Below the pieces are notes generated by a model. That model had not been told where the DNA came from. It made no database searches and saw only the letters and a program-made list of their open reading frames with translations. 64,000 nt of DNA from CAWCWN01 sp963799245 (lineage in GTDB: Bacteria > Chloroflexota > Ktedonobacteria > Ktedonobacterales > Ktedonobacteraceae): positions 1,674,001 to 1,738,000 of the forward strand of contig CAWCWN010000003.1 in the NCBI GenBank assembly GCA_963799245.1, in the 5' to 3' direction. How positions within the stretch are numbered: the first letter of the stretch is position 1; the number at the start of each line of letters is the position of its first letter. The translations under genes were made by a program, and so were the position numbers. This document shows, one piece after another, positions 38,027-46,580 of the stretch.

Positions 38027-38890
38027 ATGCCAGACGAGCTAATGACCAATGTACTTGGCGGGGGCGCACAGGCCGGTGTAGCGCCAGCGCCCTCGCAGCA
38101 GACCCCTTATGTTGTCCACCTGCCTATTTTCGAAGGACCGCTTGACCTGCTGCTGCACCTGATCGAGAAGCGGCAGATGGAGATCACAACCATCTCACTG
38201 CTCGCGGTGACCGATCAATACATGGCGTACCTGCGCCAGTGGGAGACGGAACGCCTGCCCCTGGCGAATATGGCCGCCTTTGTCGCTATCGCGGCGCGCC
38301 TCCTTTTCATCAAATCACAGAGCCTCTTGCCCCAGAGCTCTAAGGAGGAGCGTGAGGGGCTGGAGAGCGCAGCGCAGCTGGCTGAAGAACTACAGCGCCA
38401 CCTGCACGAGTACAGGCTGGCCAGGGAGATTGCCGTCCAGCTGCGCCTGCGCGAGGAGGCGGGGCTGCAGACGCATGGACGTTCCGGCCTGCTGGCCGGC
38501 ATTGAGGCGCAGCTTGCCTGGACACCGCCAACACTGCTTGGATTGGAGGCTCAGGCCCTGGCCACGGCATTTCAGCGTATTCTCGCTCTGCGCGCAAAGG
38601 ACGAGGCCAATAGCGCTGACCTGTTGCCCCTGGCGCGCGTGCGCGTCAGCGATAGAATCGCCGAGATTGCGCAAATATTGCGCACGCGCCCAACGCTGTG
38701 CTTATCCGAAGTGCTCGCCAACGAAACCTCTCGCTTCGTCATCGTCGTGACCTTTCTGGCCGTACTTGAGATGTGGAAACACGCAAGGGTCAGTGTCAGG
38801 CAGGAGACTTTGCTGGGTCCTATCGTGCTGGTAAGAGGGGAGCGCTGGGCTCAGTCGCTCACGGATGAGGAGCGCGCGGGCGAGCTATAG
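38027..38890 (+). CDS. scpA: Segregation and condensation protein A
   Basis: 287 residues. The N-terminal kleisin part has YVVHLPIFEGPLDLLLHLIEKRQMEITTISLLAVTDQYMAYL, then MAAFVAIAARLLFIKSQSLLP; the C-terminal winged helix has FVIVVTFLAVLEMWKHARVSVRQE. ScpA bridges SMC heads with ScpB in chromosome condensation. The usual partner scpB is not in this window; the upstream genes (MBL, S2P, HD) form its operon here. Confidence 0.93.
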   Translation: MPDELMTNVLGGGAQAGVAPAPSQQTPYVVHLPIFEGPLDLLLHLIEKRQMEITTISLLAVTDQYMAYLRQWETERLPLANMAAFVAIAARLLFIKSQSLLPQSSKEEREGLESAAQLAEELQRHLHEYRLAREIAVQLRLREEAGLQTHGRSGLLAGIEAQLAWTPPTLLGLEAQALATAFQRILALRAKDEANSADLLPLARVRVSDRIAEIAQILRTRPTLCLSEVLANETSRFVIVVTFLAVLEMWKHARVSVRQETLLGPIVLVRGERWAQSLTDEERAGEL

Positions 38891-38928
38891 CTAGTTTTGC
38901 GCGCCACTGACCCGCATGGCCTACAAAA

Positions 38929-38958
38929 CTTGACAGTCCCTGACTCAAATTTTATACT
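38929..38958 (+). promoter_or_regulatory. grpE-dnaJ-hspR promoter with HAIR-like HspR operator
   Basis: TTGACA (38930-38935) and TATACT (38953-38958), spacer 17. Overlapping the -35 box, CTTGACA-N7-ACTCAAA (38929-38949) matches the HspR inverted repeat CTTGAGT-N7-ACTCAAG at 11 of 14 positions with exact spacing. HspR bound here would block RNA polymerase. The gene for HspR is third in the operon. Confidence 0.75.
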
Positions 38959-39073
38959 GTATGAGCAATCAATAAATTCCTTGTGAGGATATGCTTTTCA
39001 TTGGATGCGAGGGCAATCGTTCCCAGTAGAGAGGATATATTTCTAGGTATTAATGAAAAGGAGATGAATATAT

Positions 39074-39619
39074 ATGGACGAGGCGCAAGAGTTACCTAAA
39101 AATGAAGAGGTAAAAGGGGAGGAGTCGTCAGAGGCAATGCGCATCGCTGAGCTGGAGGCTCAGCTCGCACAGGCGCGTCAGGAGGCCGCGGAGAACTGGA
39201 ATAAGTTCTTGCGTGAGCGCGCCGATGTGGATAATTTCCGCAAGCGACAGGAACGCCTGCTGGCGGAGCGCGTCCAGCATCAAAAGAAGGCGTTGCTGCA
39301 CAAATTGTTAGGTGTGATGGATAATGTGGAACGCGCGCTGGTGTACCAGGATTCGCTGGATCGCCAGGGCCTGCAGCAGGCCCTGCGCATGGTGCAGTGG
39401 CAGATGAACGAAGTGATGCGTGGTGAAGGCTTGAACCCGGTACCAACGGTGGGTGAAGCCTTCAATCCATATGTGCATGAAGCGATTGAGGCGGTCGAAG
39501 ATAGCGACAAACCGGAGGGTACCATCGTTGAGGAGGTCCTCAAGGGCTATACTCTGGGAGAGGAGACGCTGCGGCCCGCCCGCGTTAAGGTCAGTATGGG
39601 CAATAAGCAGGATCTTTAA
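39074..39619 (+). CDS. grpE: Nucleotide exchange factor GrpE
   Basis: 181 residues, with AAGGAG about 10 bases before the ATG. Long N-terminal coiled coil (AELEAQLAQARQEAAENWNKFLRERADVDNFRKRQERL), then VMDNVERAL, and the beta-domain end FNPYVHEAIEAVEDSDKPEGTIVEEVLKGYTLGEETLRPARVKVS. It releases ADP from DnaK. dnaK is not in this window. Confidence 0.95.
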   Translation: MDEAQELPKNEEVKGEESSEAMRIAELEAQLAQARQEAAENWNKFLRERADVDNFRKRQERLLAERVQHQKKALLHKLLGVMDNVERALVYQDSLDRQGLQQALRMVQWQMNEVMRGEGLNPVPTVGEAFNPYVHEAIEAVEDSDKPEGTIVEEVLKGYTLGEETLRPARVKVSMGNKQDL

Positions 39620-39670
39620 ACGGCCTGTACAAGTCTCGCTGGCGTTATAAGCAAAGAGCTGGGCAAGGCA

Positions 39671-40698
39671 ATGGACTACAAAGATTACTATAAGATACTG
39701 AATGTACCACGGGGAGCAAGCGCGGATGAGATCAAGAAAGCCTTCCGCAAGCTGGCGCGTAAGTATCACCCGGACGTAAATCCCGGCGATAAGAAGGCGG
39801 AGGCAAGGTTCAAGGAGATAAACGAGGCCTATGAAGTTCTTGCCGATCCAGACAAACGTCGCAAATACGATACGCTGGGGCCGAACTGGCAGGAACAATT
39901 TGGACCACCACCTGGATATAGTACGCGGCGCTCTCCCTATGGCTTTGGTGGCCGCGGCTCGTCTTCGACCTTCGATTTCGACGTCGGTGGGAGCGGTTTC
40001 TCCGACTTTTTTGAGACGCTCTTTGGTCGCGCGGGCACTGCGGGAGGCGCGCGTGGTGGCGTAAGAGAGGATATGCGCCGGCGTGCTGGCGATAATATCG
40101 AACAACCCGTAGAGATAACGTTGCAAGAAGCCTACATGGGCGCTATGCGCACATTTAATGTGCAATCAACAGAGATCTGCGCGACGTGCAGGGGACAGGC
40201 GAAGTCGCTGGCAATACATGTTCTACCTGTCTGGGCCAGGGCTTGATACCCAAGAGTAAACGCATTCAGGTAAAGATTAACGCCGGAGTCGACAACGGCT
40301 CCAAGATCCGCGTGGCCGGCGAGGGTCAACCCGGCATCGGCGGCGGGCCGCGTGGCGACCTTATCCTTGTCATCAGTATCAAGGCCGATTCCGTCTTTGA
40401 GCGCAGGGGCGATGACCTGTTTGTCGATATCGAAGTAGAACTGGTCAAGGCTATGCTTGGTGGTCAGGTGCCTTTGACGATGCCCGATGGCAGAAAACTG
40501 ATGTTGACCATTCCCCCCGAGACTCAGAATGGGCGCGTCATTCGCCTGGTGAACAAAGGCATGCCACACCTGCGTGGTGAGGGCAGGGGCAATCTGAATG
40601 CACGCGTCAAAGTGCTGCTGCCGATGCATCTATCGCATGAGGAGCGCGAGCTGTTTGAGAAGTTGGCCCGTAGTCGAGGAGTTGAGGCTCATTCGTAG
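39671..40698 (+). CDS. dnaJ: Chaperone DnaJ with half zinc finger (apparent frameshift at 40191-40194)
   Basis: Start ATG 39671. J domain 1-70 with the HPD motif in KYHPDVNPGDKKAE, a Gly/Phe/Ser-rich linker (about 85-135), then the C-terminal substrate domain in another frame. One missing G in the GGGG run restores ICATCRGTGEVAGNTCSTCLGQG and joins both parts into about 342 residues. Only two CxxCxGxG repeats are present where canonical DnaJ has four, so it can form one zinc centre at most. The C-terminal part is standard (VDNGSKIRVAGEGQPG, HLRGEGRGNLNARVKVLLP). Given the same error in rpoB and fusA, I read this as an assembly error. Confidence 0.85.
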
Positions 40699-40727
40699 GG
40701 CCGTAGCGGGGAAAGGAGGGATCGACT

Positions 40728-41129
40728 GTGGTAGAGAAAAATGACGGTGCATGGTACATTATCAGTGTAGCCGCCGAAAAGGCGGAAGTGCACGAGCAGA
40801 CACTACGCCACTATGAACGCCTGGGCCTCATCTCTCCTGCTCGTAAAGGAAGTAGTCCTCATAGCCCGCGCCTCTACTCTGACCGCGATATCGATCGTGT
40901 CGTGCAGATCCGCAGCTTGATGCAGGACCTGGGCGTCAATCTCGCAGGCGTTGAAACCATTCTCCACATGCGCAATCGCATGGAACTGCTCCAGATCGAA
41001 ACCCAAGAGCGCCTGGCACAGCTACAGCAGCAGATGAGCAAGGAGATGGATCGCATGCGAGATCAGCATGCGAATGAAGTCCGCAGGCTCAAAGGCATCA
41101 TCGAGCGCTTACAGCACGAGAAAATGTAA
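40728..41129 (+). CDS. hspR: MerR-family heat-shock repressor HspR
   Basis: 133 residues from GTG 40728, 7 bases after AAAGGAGGG. MerR-type winged helix at the N-terminus: WYIISVAAEKAEVHEQTLRHYERLGLISPARKG, RLYSDRDIDRVVQIRSLMQDLGVNLAGVETIL; the NLAGVE.IL stretch is typical of HspR. A coiled coil of about 50 residues follows. It represses the dnaK-type operon through HAIR sites, one of which lies at the promoter of this operon. Confidence 0.88.
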   Translation: MVEKNDGAWYIISVAAEKAEVHEQTLRHYERLGLISPARKGSSPHSPRLYSDRDIDRVVQIRSLMQDLGVNLAGVETILHMRNRMELLQIETQERLAQLQQQMSKEMDRMRDQHANEVRRLKGIIERLQHEKM

Positions 41130-41197
41130 GCGGCCCAGGCCTGGAGAGGGACGACAGGCATAAGATGGTCCTCCATTTTCAGAAACGACTATGGGCG

Positions 41198-42853
41198 TCA
41201 GTCCTCGGCCAGATTTGACGGGTCGCCCGCAGGTTCCTCTATATTTTGTAACGCCTGGAAGGCGGCATTTGTGCTTTTCTTAGGCGGTGATTGGCCCTTC
41301 TGGCCGTTCTGACCCTTGCGTCCGGAGGTCGTGAGTTCTGTGGTTTTCTGCCTGGAGCGTGCCCGTTTTGTAGTCTGGGCCCCATCGAGCGATGGTACCA
41401 TCTCCGCTTTGGCCTCAGCAGCCGGGGCCACTGCGCTTTCTGCGGACGCGCTCGGCGTCTCGGGCGCAGATGAGGATGCAGCAAGCGACAATTCAGCTGC
41501 TACCCCGCTTGCCGCAGCAAAGTCCTCCTGCTTGCCCTGCTCCTCGGGTAGAGGGGGAACGCCCTGCGCTGGACGCGCTTCACTGTTAGCGGGTATGCGG
41601 AGCTTGCGCGCGGCTGCGCGGACGTTGGGCACAACCGAGGCTGGCCGAAGGGAGAAATCAAAGACGACCTTGATGGCGCGATTGGACGTCTTCTTCTTTG
41701 CGTCCAGCAACGCCACGCGATAATCGCTGAGTGTGTAGCGCTGTGTAATTAATTCCTCGGGATGGATCTGCTCATTTGCGATCAATTCGGTGGTGATCTC
41801 AAAGGTGGATCTCTGTTCGGCTGTGCCCAGTGGCCAGTTCTCCATGCCGTGCCCCATTGTTCCGATGAGATTAATTTCCTGGTACCAAATAGGTGTCAGG
41901 TCGACCCGCATTTGATGGAGGTTCACACCAACCATGACTACGGTCCCACCCGCGCGCGTCCAGCGCAGGGCGTCAGAAGTGGTGCGCCTGCTGCCAATGG
42001 TGTCAAAAATGACGTCGTATCCGCCCATAAGCATCGTGTTGCCGGCTAAACCCCTATACAGGCGAGCAGATGTGAGGCGTGCAATCTGTTGATAGCTATT
42101 TCTGGGGTAAATTATTTTGGCGCCCATGATGGCGGCGCGTTCCACCTGGAAGGCATGGCGTGCCATGACATGCACCTGAGCATCGGGAGCCAGGGCGCAC
42201 AGGACCTGCAGGGTAAGCAGCCCGATGGTGCCGGCGCCGATAATGAGTACGCGCTCGCCGGCGCGCGGCAGGCGGCGTAAAACCGCGTGAACGGCCACGG
42301 CGGATGGCTCCAACAACACCGCCTGGGCGTCTGCGAGCATGGGAGAGATGGGAAAGAGTTGCTGCTCATGCAGCAACATCTCTTCACTCCAGCCGCCACC
42401 GACAGGCTGGGGACCAGGTAGGGATCCATTTTCACAGAGGGCGTAGTTACCGCCCGCGCATGCGCGGCAGAGCGGCTGCACACCGGCCGTGAGGCAGTTG
42501 GGTCCATGGCGCAGGACGACCCGGTCGCCTACATGCAGGCTCTGCACCTCCTCACCGACTTCGATGACCTCGCCGACGACCTCGTGGCCGGGATAGCTAT
42601 GGCTATGCCCCGGTAAGGCGGCGGGAGCAATGCTGAAATCACCATCCACGAAGATCTGGTGCAGATCACTGCCGCAGATACCGGCCAGGGAATTGCGCAC
42701 GCGCACCCAGTTTGCCGCGGGTAGTGGCTGACGTGGGAGGTTCTGTACCTGTAGAGGAGCAAAAGAGGAGAAATATGCCCCTTGCCAGATCAGCCCCAGC
42801 AGCTTTGTCGGTATAACATGTGCCGGATCAAGATCAAGTGTTGAGGTCCACAT
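41198..42853 (-). CDS. Zinc-dependent medium-chain dehydrogenase with long C-terminal tail
   Basis: Start at ATG 42853 (MWTSTLDLDP), with GGAGG 5 bases upstream; 551 residues. MDR/alcohol-dehydrogenase fold: catalytic zinc ligand Cys in LAGICGSDLH, YPGHEVVGEVIEVG, structural-zinc-like CRACAGGNYALCENG, LLEPSAVAVHAV, Rossmann motif IIGAGTIGLLTLQV, and GTVVMVGVNLH. After residue 420 comes a low-complexity tail of about 130 residues, first Ala/Pro/Glu-rich and then Lys/Arg/Gln-rich (RARSRQKT, GRKGQNGQKGQ). Usual MDR length is 340-400, so the tail is unusual and may bind nucleic acid or a surface. Substrate unknown. Confidence 0.85.
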   Translation of the reverse strand: MWTSTLDLDPAHVIPTKLLGLIWQGAYFSSFAPLQVQNLPRQPLPAANWVRVRNSLAGICGSDLHQIFVDGDFSIAPAALPGHSHSYPGHEVVGEVIEVGEEVQSLHVGDRVVLRHGPNCLTAGVQPLCRACAGGNYALCENGSLPGPQPVGGGWSEEMLLHEQQLFPISPMLADAQAVLLEPSAVAVHAVLRRLPRAGERVLIIGAGTIGLLTLQVLCALAPDAQVHVMARHAFQVERAAIMGAKIIYPRNSYQQIARLTSARLYRGLAGNTMLMGGYDVIFDTIGSRRTTSDALRWTRAGGTVVMVGVNLHQMRVDLTPIWYQEINLIGTMGHGMENWPLGTAEQRSTFEITTELIANEQIHPEELITQRYTLSDYRVALLDAKKKTSNRAIKVVFDFSLRPASVVPNVRAAARKLRIPANSEARPAQGVPPLPEEQGKQEDFAAASGVAAELSLAASSSAPETPSASAESAVAPAAEAKAEMVPSLDGAQTTKRARSRQKTTELTTSGRKGQNGQKGQSPPKKSTNAAFQALQNIEEPAGDPSNLAED

Positions 42854-43040
42854 AGCATCCTCCCTGGGCTTCTCCGCAGCGCTAGGAGAGCTTCCCGACT
42901 CTATCATGTTAGCGTTTTACGTTGCTGTATGTTTGAGGGAAGTTTAACATGCATGTTGAAGCCGGTCAATATACATGGGACAGAATGGAGAGAAGTCAAG
43001 ACGTGGGGGACGGATCTTTTGTAGACGGGACCTCCTGCAC

Positions 43041-44222
43041 TCAAGGCAATCGCTGTGGAGCGCTGCGGGGCAATTTGACTGTAAAGGTTGTTTCGTCATC
43101 AGGTGTGCTGCATGCGGTGAGGTCGCCGGCGTGGGCATGGACAATGGCCAGGGCAATAGAGAGGCCCAGGCCGGTGCCTGGAGGCGGCGCCTTGCCGTTA
43201 TCATAGCTTGGCATGTGCTCACCGCGGTAGAAACGCTCAAAGATACGAGGCAGGTCGTCAGTGTGGATGCCTTTACCGTTGTCGATAACCTGGAGCAGCA
43301 CGTAGTCATCATCCAGGTCGAGCTTGAGTTTAATCCAGCCATTGGGCGCCGGACGTCCATATTTGATGGCGTTATCGAACAGGATAAATAGTGCCTGCTT
43401 CAAGCGATCTGCGTTGGCCTGTATGCCCAGGCGTTCCTGCGTGGCAAAATGGAGGCTCACTTTACGTCCATCGCTCGCCTGCAGGCGAGCCTGTTCAACG
43501 CTCTCTACCGCGAGGTCCACCAGGTCGATGGCCTGGACCTTGAGCGTATCGCCGTCATCGAGGCGCGAGAGCATTAACAGGTCATTGACGAGGCGCGTCA
43601 TACGCTCAGCCTCAGTTTTCATCATTTTTAAGATGCGCTGCGTTGTTTCTGGATCCTCACTGGCAACACCACGAGTCAAAATTTCGGTGAAGCCGCGCAA
43701 AGAGGTCAGAGGCGTACGTAGCTGGTGCGAGGCATCGGAGAAAAGACGGCGGAAGCGTTGTTCTGCCGCCTGCTGCGTTTGTGTCGCTTGCTCAAGCTGG
43801 TCGACCATGTTATTCAGGCTGGCGGCGAGTGTGCTCACTTCGTCCCTGCCCTCCAGCAATGGCCGCAGGCGTTCGCGCTGCTGCAGGTCGCCCAGGGTGA
43901 TTGCCTGCGCCACGTCTGTCATACGCCGCAAAGGCCGCAGCAAGAAATTGATCAGAAGAAACAGCAGAATGACGCCCAGTACAATCAAGACAAGCGCGGT
44001 GAGGTTGATGTCAGGCAAGAGGTGTGCCTCATCGGCGATCTGGAGACTGTTCGTGACCCATAGAGCATAAAGGATAATGGCGCTGGCAAGGAGCAGGCCC
44101 GCGACAAAGGTCAGTTGCCAGCGTAGACCTGAGAGCGGGCGGCGCTTCCAGGCGGAATAGAGGGCGGACATATTGCGTGTGGGACGCATTTTTGTGGGCA
44201 AATGCTTCGATTTTGCAGACAT
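43041..44222 (-). CDS. HAMP sensor histidine kinase
   Basis: 393 residues. Two membrane helices (LTFVAGLLLASAIILYALWV about 39-58 and LTALVLIVLGVILLFLLINFLL about 73-94) enclose only about 15 outer residues, so there is almost no extracytoplasmic sensor. HAMP follows (LRPLRRMTDVAQAI). Kinase core: H-box FSDASHQLRTPLTSLRGF, N-box FILFDNAIKYG, G1 VIDNGKGI, G2 GTGLGLSIAL. The regulator gene ends 6 bases upstream, making a regulator-kinase operon. Membrane-internal or regulator-level sensing is likely. Confidence 0.92.
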   Translation of the reverse strand: MSAKSKHLPTKMRPTRNMSALYSAWKRRPLSGLRWQLTFVAGLLLASAIILYALWVTNSLQIADEAHLLPDINLTALVLIVLGVILLFLLINFLLRPLRRMTDVAQAITLGDLQQRERLRPLLEGRDEVSTLAASLNNMVDQLEQATQTQQAAEQRFRRLFSDASHQLRTPLTSLRGFTEILTRGVASEDPETTQRILKMMKTEAERMTRLVNDLLMLSRLDDGDTLKVQAIDLVDLAVESVEQARLQASDGRKVSLHFATQERLGIQANADRLKQALFILFDNAIKYGRPAPNGWIKLKLDLDDDYVLLQVIDNGKGIHTDDLPRIFERFYRGEHMPSYDNGKAPPPGTGLGLSIALAIVHAHAGDLTACSTPDDETTFTVKLPRSAPQRLP

Positions 44223-44228
44223 ACGTTC

Positions 44229-45002
44229 TTAGCCCTTTAAGACATATCCAACCCCTCGTACCGTCTGGATCAGGCGAGGAGTGCTGGGAGAATCTTCAAT
44301 TTTTTCCCTCAAGTATCGCACGTATACCTCGATAATATTCGTTTCACCGAGAAAGTCATAACCCCAGACGCGATTAAGAATAGTCTGACGATCAAGTACC
44401 TGGCGTGGATGGCTCATAAACAGGTGGAGCAGGTTATATTCGGTGGCTGTAAGCTCAATCGACCGCCCGGCGCGGGTGACCTCGCGGGTCGCCATATTTA
44501 AGCGTAAGTCGCCAAACTGCAGGACTTTGCTCTCATTATTCTCGCCGCCAGCGCTGTGCGGGCCTCCAGAGGTGCGGCGCTGGCGACGTAAAATAGCGCG
44601 AATGCGTGCGACCAGCTCGTCAAAACTGAAAGGCTTGGTCAGGTAGTCGTCGGCCCCCGTATCCAGGCCCAGTACCCTGTCATGTGGTTCATCCCTCGCA
44701 GTGAGCATTAAAATAGGCAGATCCTGAGTCGTAGGGTTCATGCGCAAGCGGCGACATACCTCCAGCCCATCTATACCACCGGGCTGCAGTCCAAGATCGA
44801 GAATAACCATGTCGGGATCGATGCGCTGCGCCGCCGATAATCCCTCCAGCCCATCAGAGGCGGCCTCTACCTCGAAACCTTCATAGCGCAGTCCGAGTTT
44901 GATCAGCTCTACAATATTATCTTCATCTTCGATGACAAGCACTTTGAGCAAGGGTTGCTCAGCCTTCTCCTGATTGCATCTGGCATAAGTATCATGCTGC
45001 AT
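44229..45002 (-). CDS. OmpR/PhoB-type response regulator
   Basis: I take ATG 45002 (MQHDTYARC), 257 residues, since upstream codons show no ribosome site; the true start could be as late as the region before LLKVLVIEDEDN. Receiver: VLVIEDEDNIVELI, Asp in MVILDLGLQPGGIDG, Thr in LMLTAR, Lys in DDYLTKPFSFDEL. A linker of about 15 residues, then a winged helix (ELTATEYNLLHLFMSHPRQVLDRQTILNRVWGYDF, NIIEVYVRYLREKIE, LIQTVRGVGYVL). Partner of the downstream HAMP kinase. Confidence 0.93.
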   Translation of the reverse strand: MQHDTYARCNQEKAEQPLLKVLVIEDEDNIVELIKLGLRYEGFEVEAASDGLEGLSAAQRIDPDMVILDLGLQPGGIDGLEVCRRLRMNPTTQDLPILMLTARDEPHDRVLGLDTGADDYLTKPFSFDELVARIRAILRRQRRTSGGPHSAGGENNESKVLQFGDLRLNMATREVTRAGRSIELTATEYNLLHLFMSHPRQVLDRQTILNRVWGYDFLGETNIIEVYVRYLREKIEDSPSTPRLIQTVRGVGYVLKG

Positions 45003-45352
45003 GTTGTCTATAACTTCCTTCCCCGGTGGCAGGTGAGCACAAAGTGCCACCTTTGATGTGGGAATGATCCTACCTCCATTATAGGTATCTCCCTCTGCAA
45101 GCGCAAGCCAGCAGTGCAGTTTTCCCTTCATTCTCAGCAGAAATTAATCCTTTTTTCGCGCTTCTTTATGCCTGTTCATTTCTGCCCAACTTTTGCCCGT
45201 CATGCGCAGAGGCGAGACTCGCCTGGAGGCCGCCATTTTGGCCAGACAATTAGACATGCGCGCAAAAGAGTATTACAATGGGCCAGACACATATGGGAGC
45301 AACTCGCAGACGTTCGGGCACAGGTTGTCTGTTATGCTGGAGGAATATACAT
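45003..45352. other. 350-bp intergenic region between divergent genes
   Basis: No gene supported. It must hold the promoters of the minus-strand regulator-kinase operon and the plus-strand gene at 45353. A 6-bp palindrome GGCGAG-A-CTCGCC lies near 45211-45223. Confidence 0.5.
45250..45279 (+). promoter_or_regulatory. Possible promoter for gene at 45353
   Basis: TTAGAC (45250-45255) and TACAAT (45274-45279), spacer 18; the -35 box is imperfect. Confidence 0.4.
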
Positions 45353-45751
45353 ATGACAACAAAACGACTTCTTCTTATCCTGGGGGTGTTGATCGTGTGT
45401 GCTTTGGGGGCCACCGCCTATATCTTAGCTGTCAATACGGCGCAGGACACGTTTTCAGGCCTGGATCCCACTCCGACGGCGGCAGTAATACTCTCCTCAG
45501 CAAATTCGCGTATACGTACGCTAAACGGTACCATCAAGTCGCTGAGGCCGCAGAGGCTGGTGATCAGCTTGCAGCAGGGCGGCACTACAGCGACTGTTGT
45601 CGTTGGCAACACGACGACGTACACCTCCTCCAACAGGCCGCTTCCATTCACCATCCTCAAGCCTGGTCAGCTCGTAGAGGTCAAAGGTCGTGTCATCAGT
45701 GCGCGGGGTTCTCTGACGGTCTCGGCGCTGAGCATTACACTTTTGCCTTGA
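45353..45751 (+). CDS. Membrane-anchored OB-like (DUF5666-type) protein
   Basis: Start ATG 45353 with GGAGGA about 8 bases upstream; 132 residues. An N-terminal anchor (LLLILGVLIVCALGATAYILAV, residues 6-27) leads to an extracellular part: TLNGTIKSLRPQRLVISLQQGGTTATVVVGNTTTYT, ILKPGQLVEVKGRVISARGSLTVSALSITLLP. The G.V..v....l.v...g....v.v...T.y and L..G..V.V.G pattern matches DUF5666-like domains. Function unknown. Confidence 0.65.
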   Translation: MTTKRLLLILGVLIVCALGATAYILAVNTAQDTFSGLDPTPTAAVILSSANSRIRTLNGTIKSLRPQRLVISLQQGGTTATVVVGNTTTYTSSNRPLPFTILKPGQLVEVKGRVISARGSLTVSALSITLLP

Positions 45752-45984
45752 ACGATCTGTTGGCTGGCAATATGTACATTTCCCCCGCTGCTGGCTATAC
45801 TGGCAGCGGTCACACTAAAAGGTGAGGGAAGTTGCCAGGAGTTTCCCCAAAAGTATAGTACATCTATAATAGCCGCATAATGAGGCATTGACATGTATTC
45901 TGGACTGAGATATTCTAACGGGGAGGATAGATAGCGCGAGGGATATATGGTGGAACTGCATTGCTGATCGGCTGACTTGCGCAG

Positions 45985-46040
45985 CGAGCGCCTGACTCAC
46001 CCTTATTACCTGCTTCCCAGGCAGGGAAAATAGGCGCTCG
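45985..46040 (+). promoter_or_regulatory. Structured leader upstream of receiver gene
   Basis: CGAGCGCCT (45985-45993) pairs with AGGCGCTCG (46032-46040), enclosing an inner CCTGC/GCAGG hairpin. It ends 11 bases before the longest possible start of the next gene. It matches no riboswitch I know. The rest of the 45752-46050 gap shows only a 7-bp stem (CCGCTGC/GCAGCGG) near 45785-45810. Confidence 0.4.
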
Positions 46041-46050
46041 GAATAAGAGA

Positions 46051-46500
46051 ATGCAGCGTGTGTTCCAAAAACACAGGATTATTATGAGGGGTGGTTTGCA
46101 AGTGGCTATTGAACGTGGAGATGCTTCATACAGCAGCAAACTGATCGCCATCGTCGAAGATGACGCTAAAATGACCGATCTGTTTCACGATGTATTGGGG
46201 CGTAGTGGGAGTTGGCGTTTACATATATTTGCGGATGGGCAGGACGCCAGCGCGCGCTTGCCGGAGCTGGGTGCTCACCTTATCCTGCTGGATGTCGGTT
46301 TACCCAATCTCGATGGAGCATCCCTGTATAAAATATTGCGCGGCCATAGCAGCACAAAGCACACGCCGATCATTGTGATTACAGGCAGCTATGATTGGGA
46401 GCTGCATCGCATGGGACTTCAAACGGGCCTGCTTCTGCGCAAACCATTTCGTATGGAAGAGCTTTTGCGTATGATCCGTGCCTTGCTGCCGGAAGATTAA
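46051..46500 (+). CDS. Stand-alone receiver-domain response regulator
   Basis: Up to 149 residues from ATG 46051; a later ATG at 46084 or GTG near 46102 would fit the family length (about 120) better. Receiver features are complete: LIAIVEDDAKM, phospho-Asp in LILLDVGLPNLDG, Thr in IIVITGSYD, Lys in LLRKPFRMEELL. There is no output domain and no kinase alongside, so it acts by protein contact or in a phosphorelay. Confidence 0.85.
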   Translation: MQRVFQKHRIIMRGGLQVAIERGDASYSSKLIAIVEDDAKMTDLFHDVLGRSGSWRLHIFADGQDASARLPELGAHLILLDVGLPNLDGASLYKILRGHSSTKHTPIIVITGSYDWELHRMGLQTGLLLRKPFRMEELLRMIRALLPED

Positions 46501-46580
46501 TTCCTTTCTCTTCTCTTTTGCACCTTTATGTAGCATTGAGACGTTATATGAGTGGAAAGTGTGCGCATTAGGTGATTTCT

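Noticed and set aside
45985..46040. c-di-GMP or other known riboswitch before the receiver gene
   Set aside because: The conserved loop sequences of known classes are absent; only a generic stem remains.
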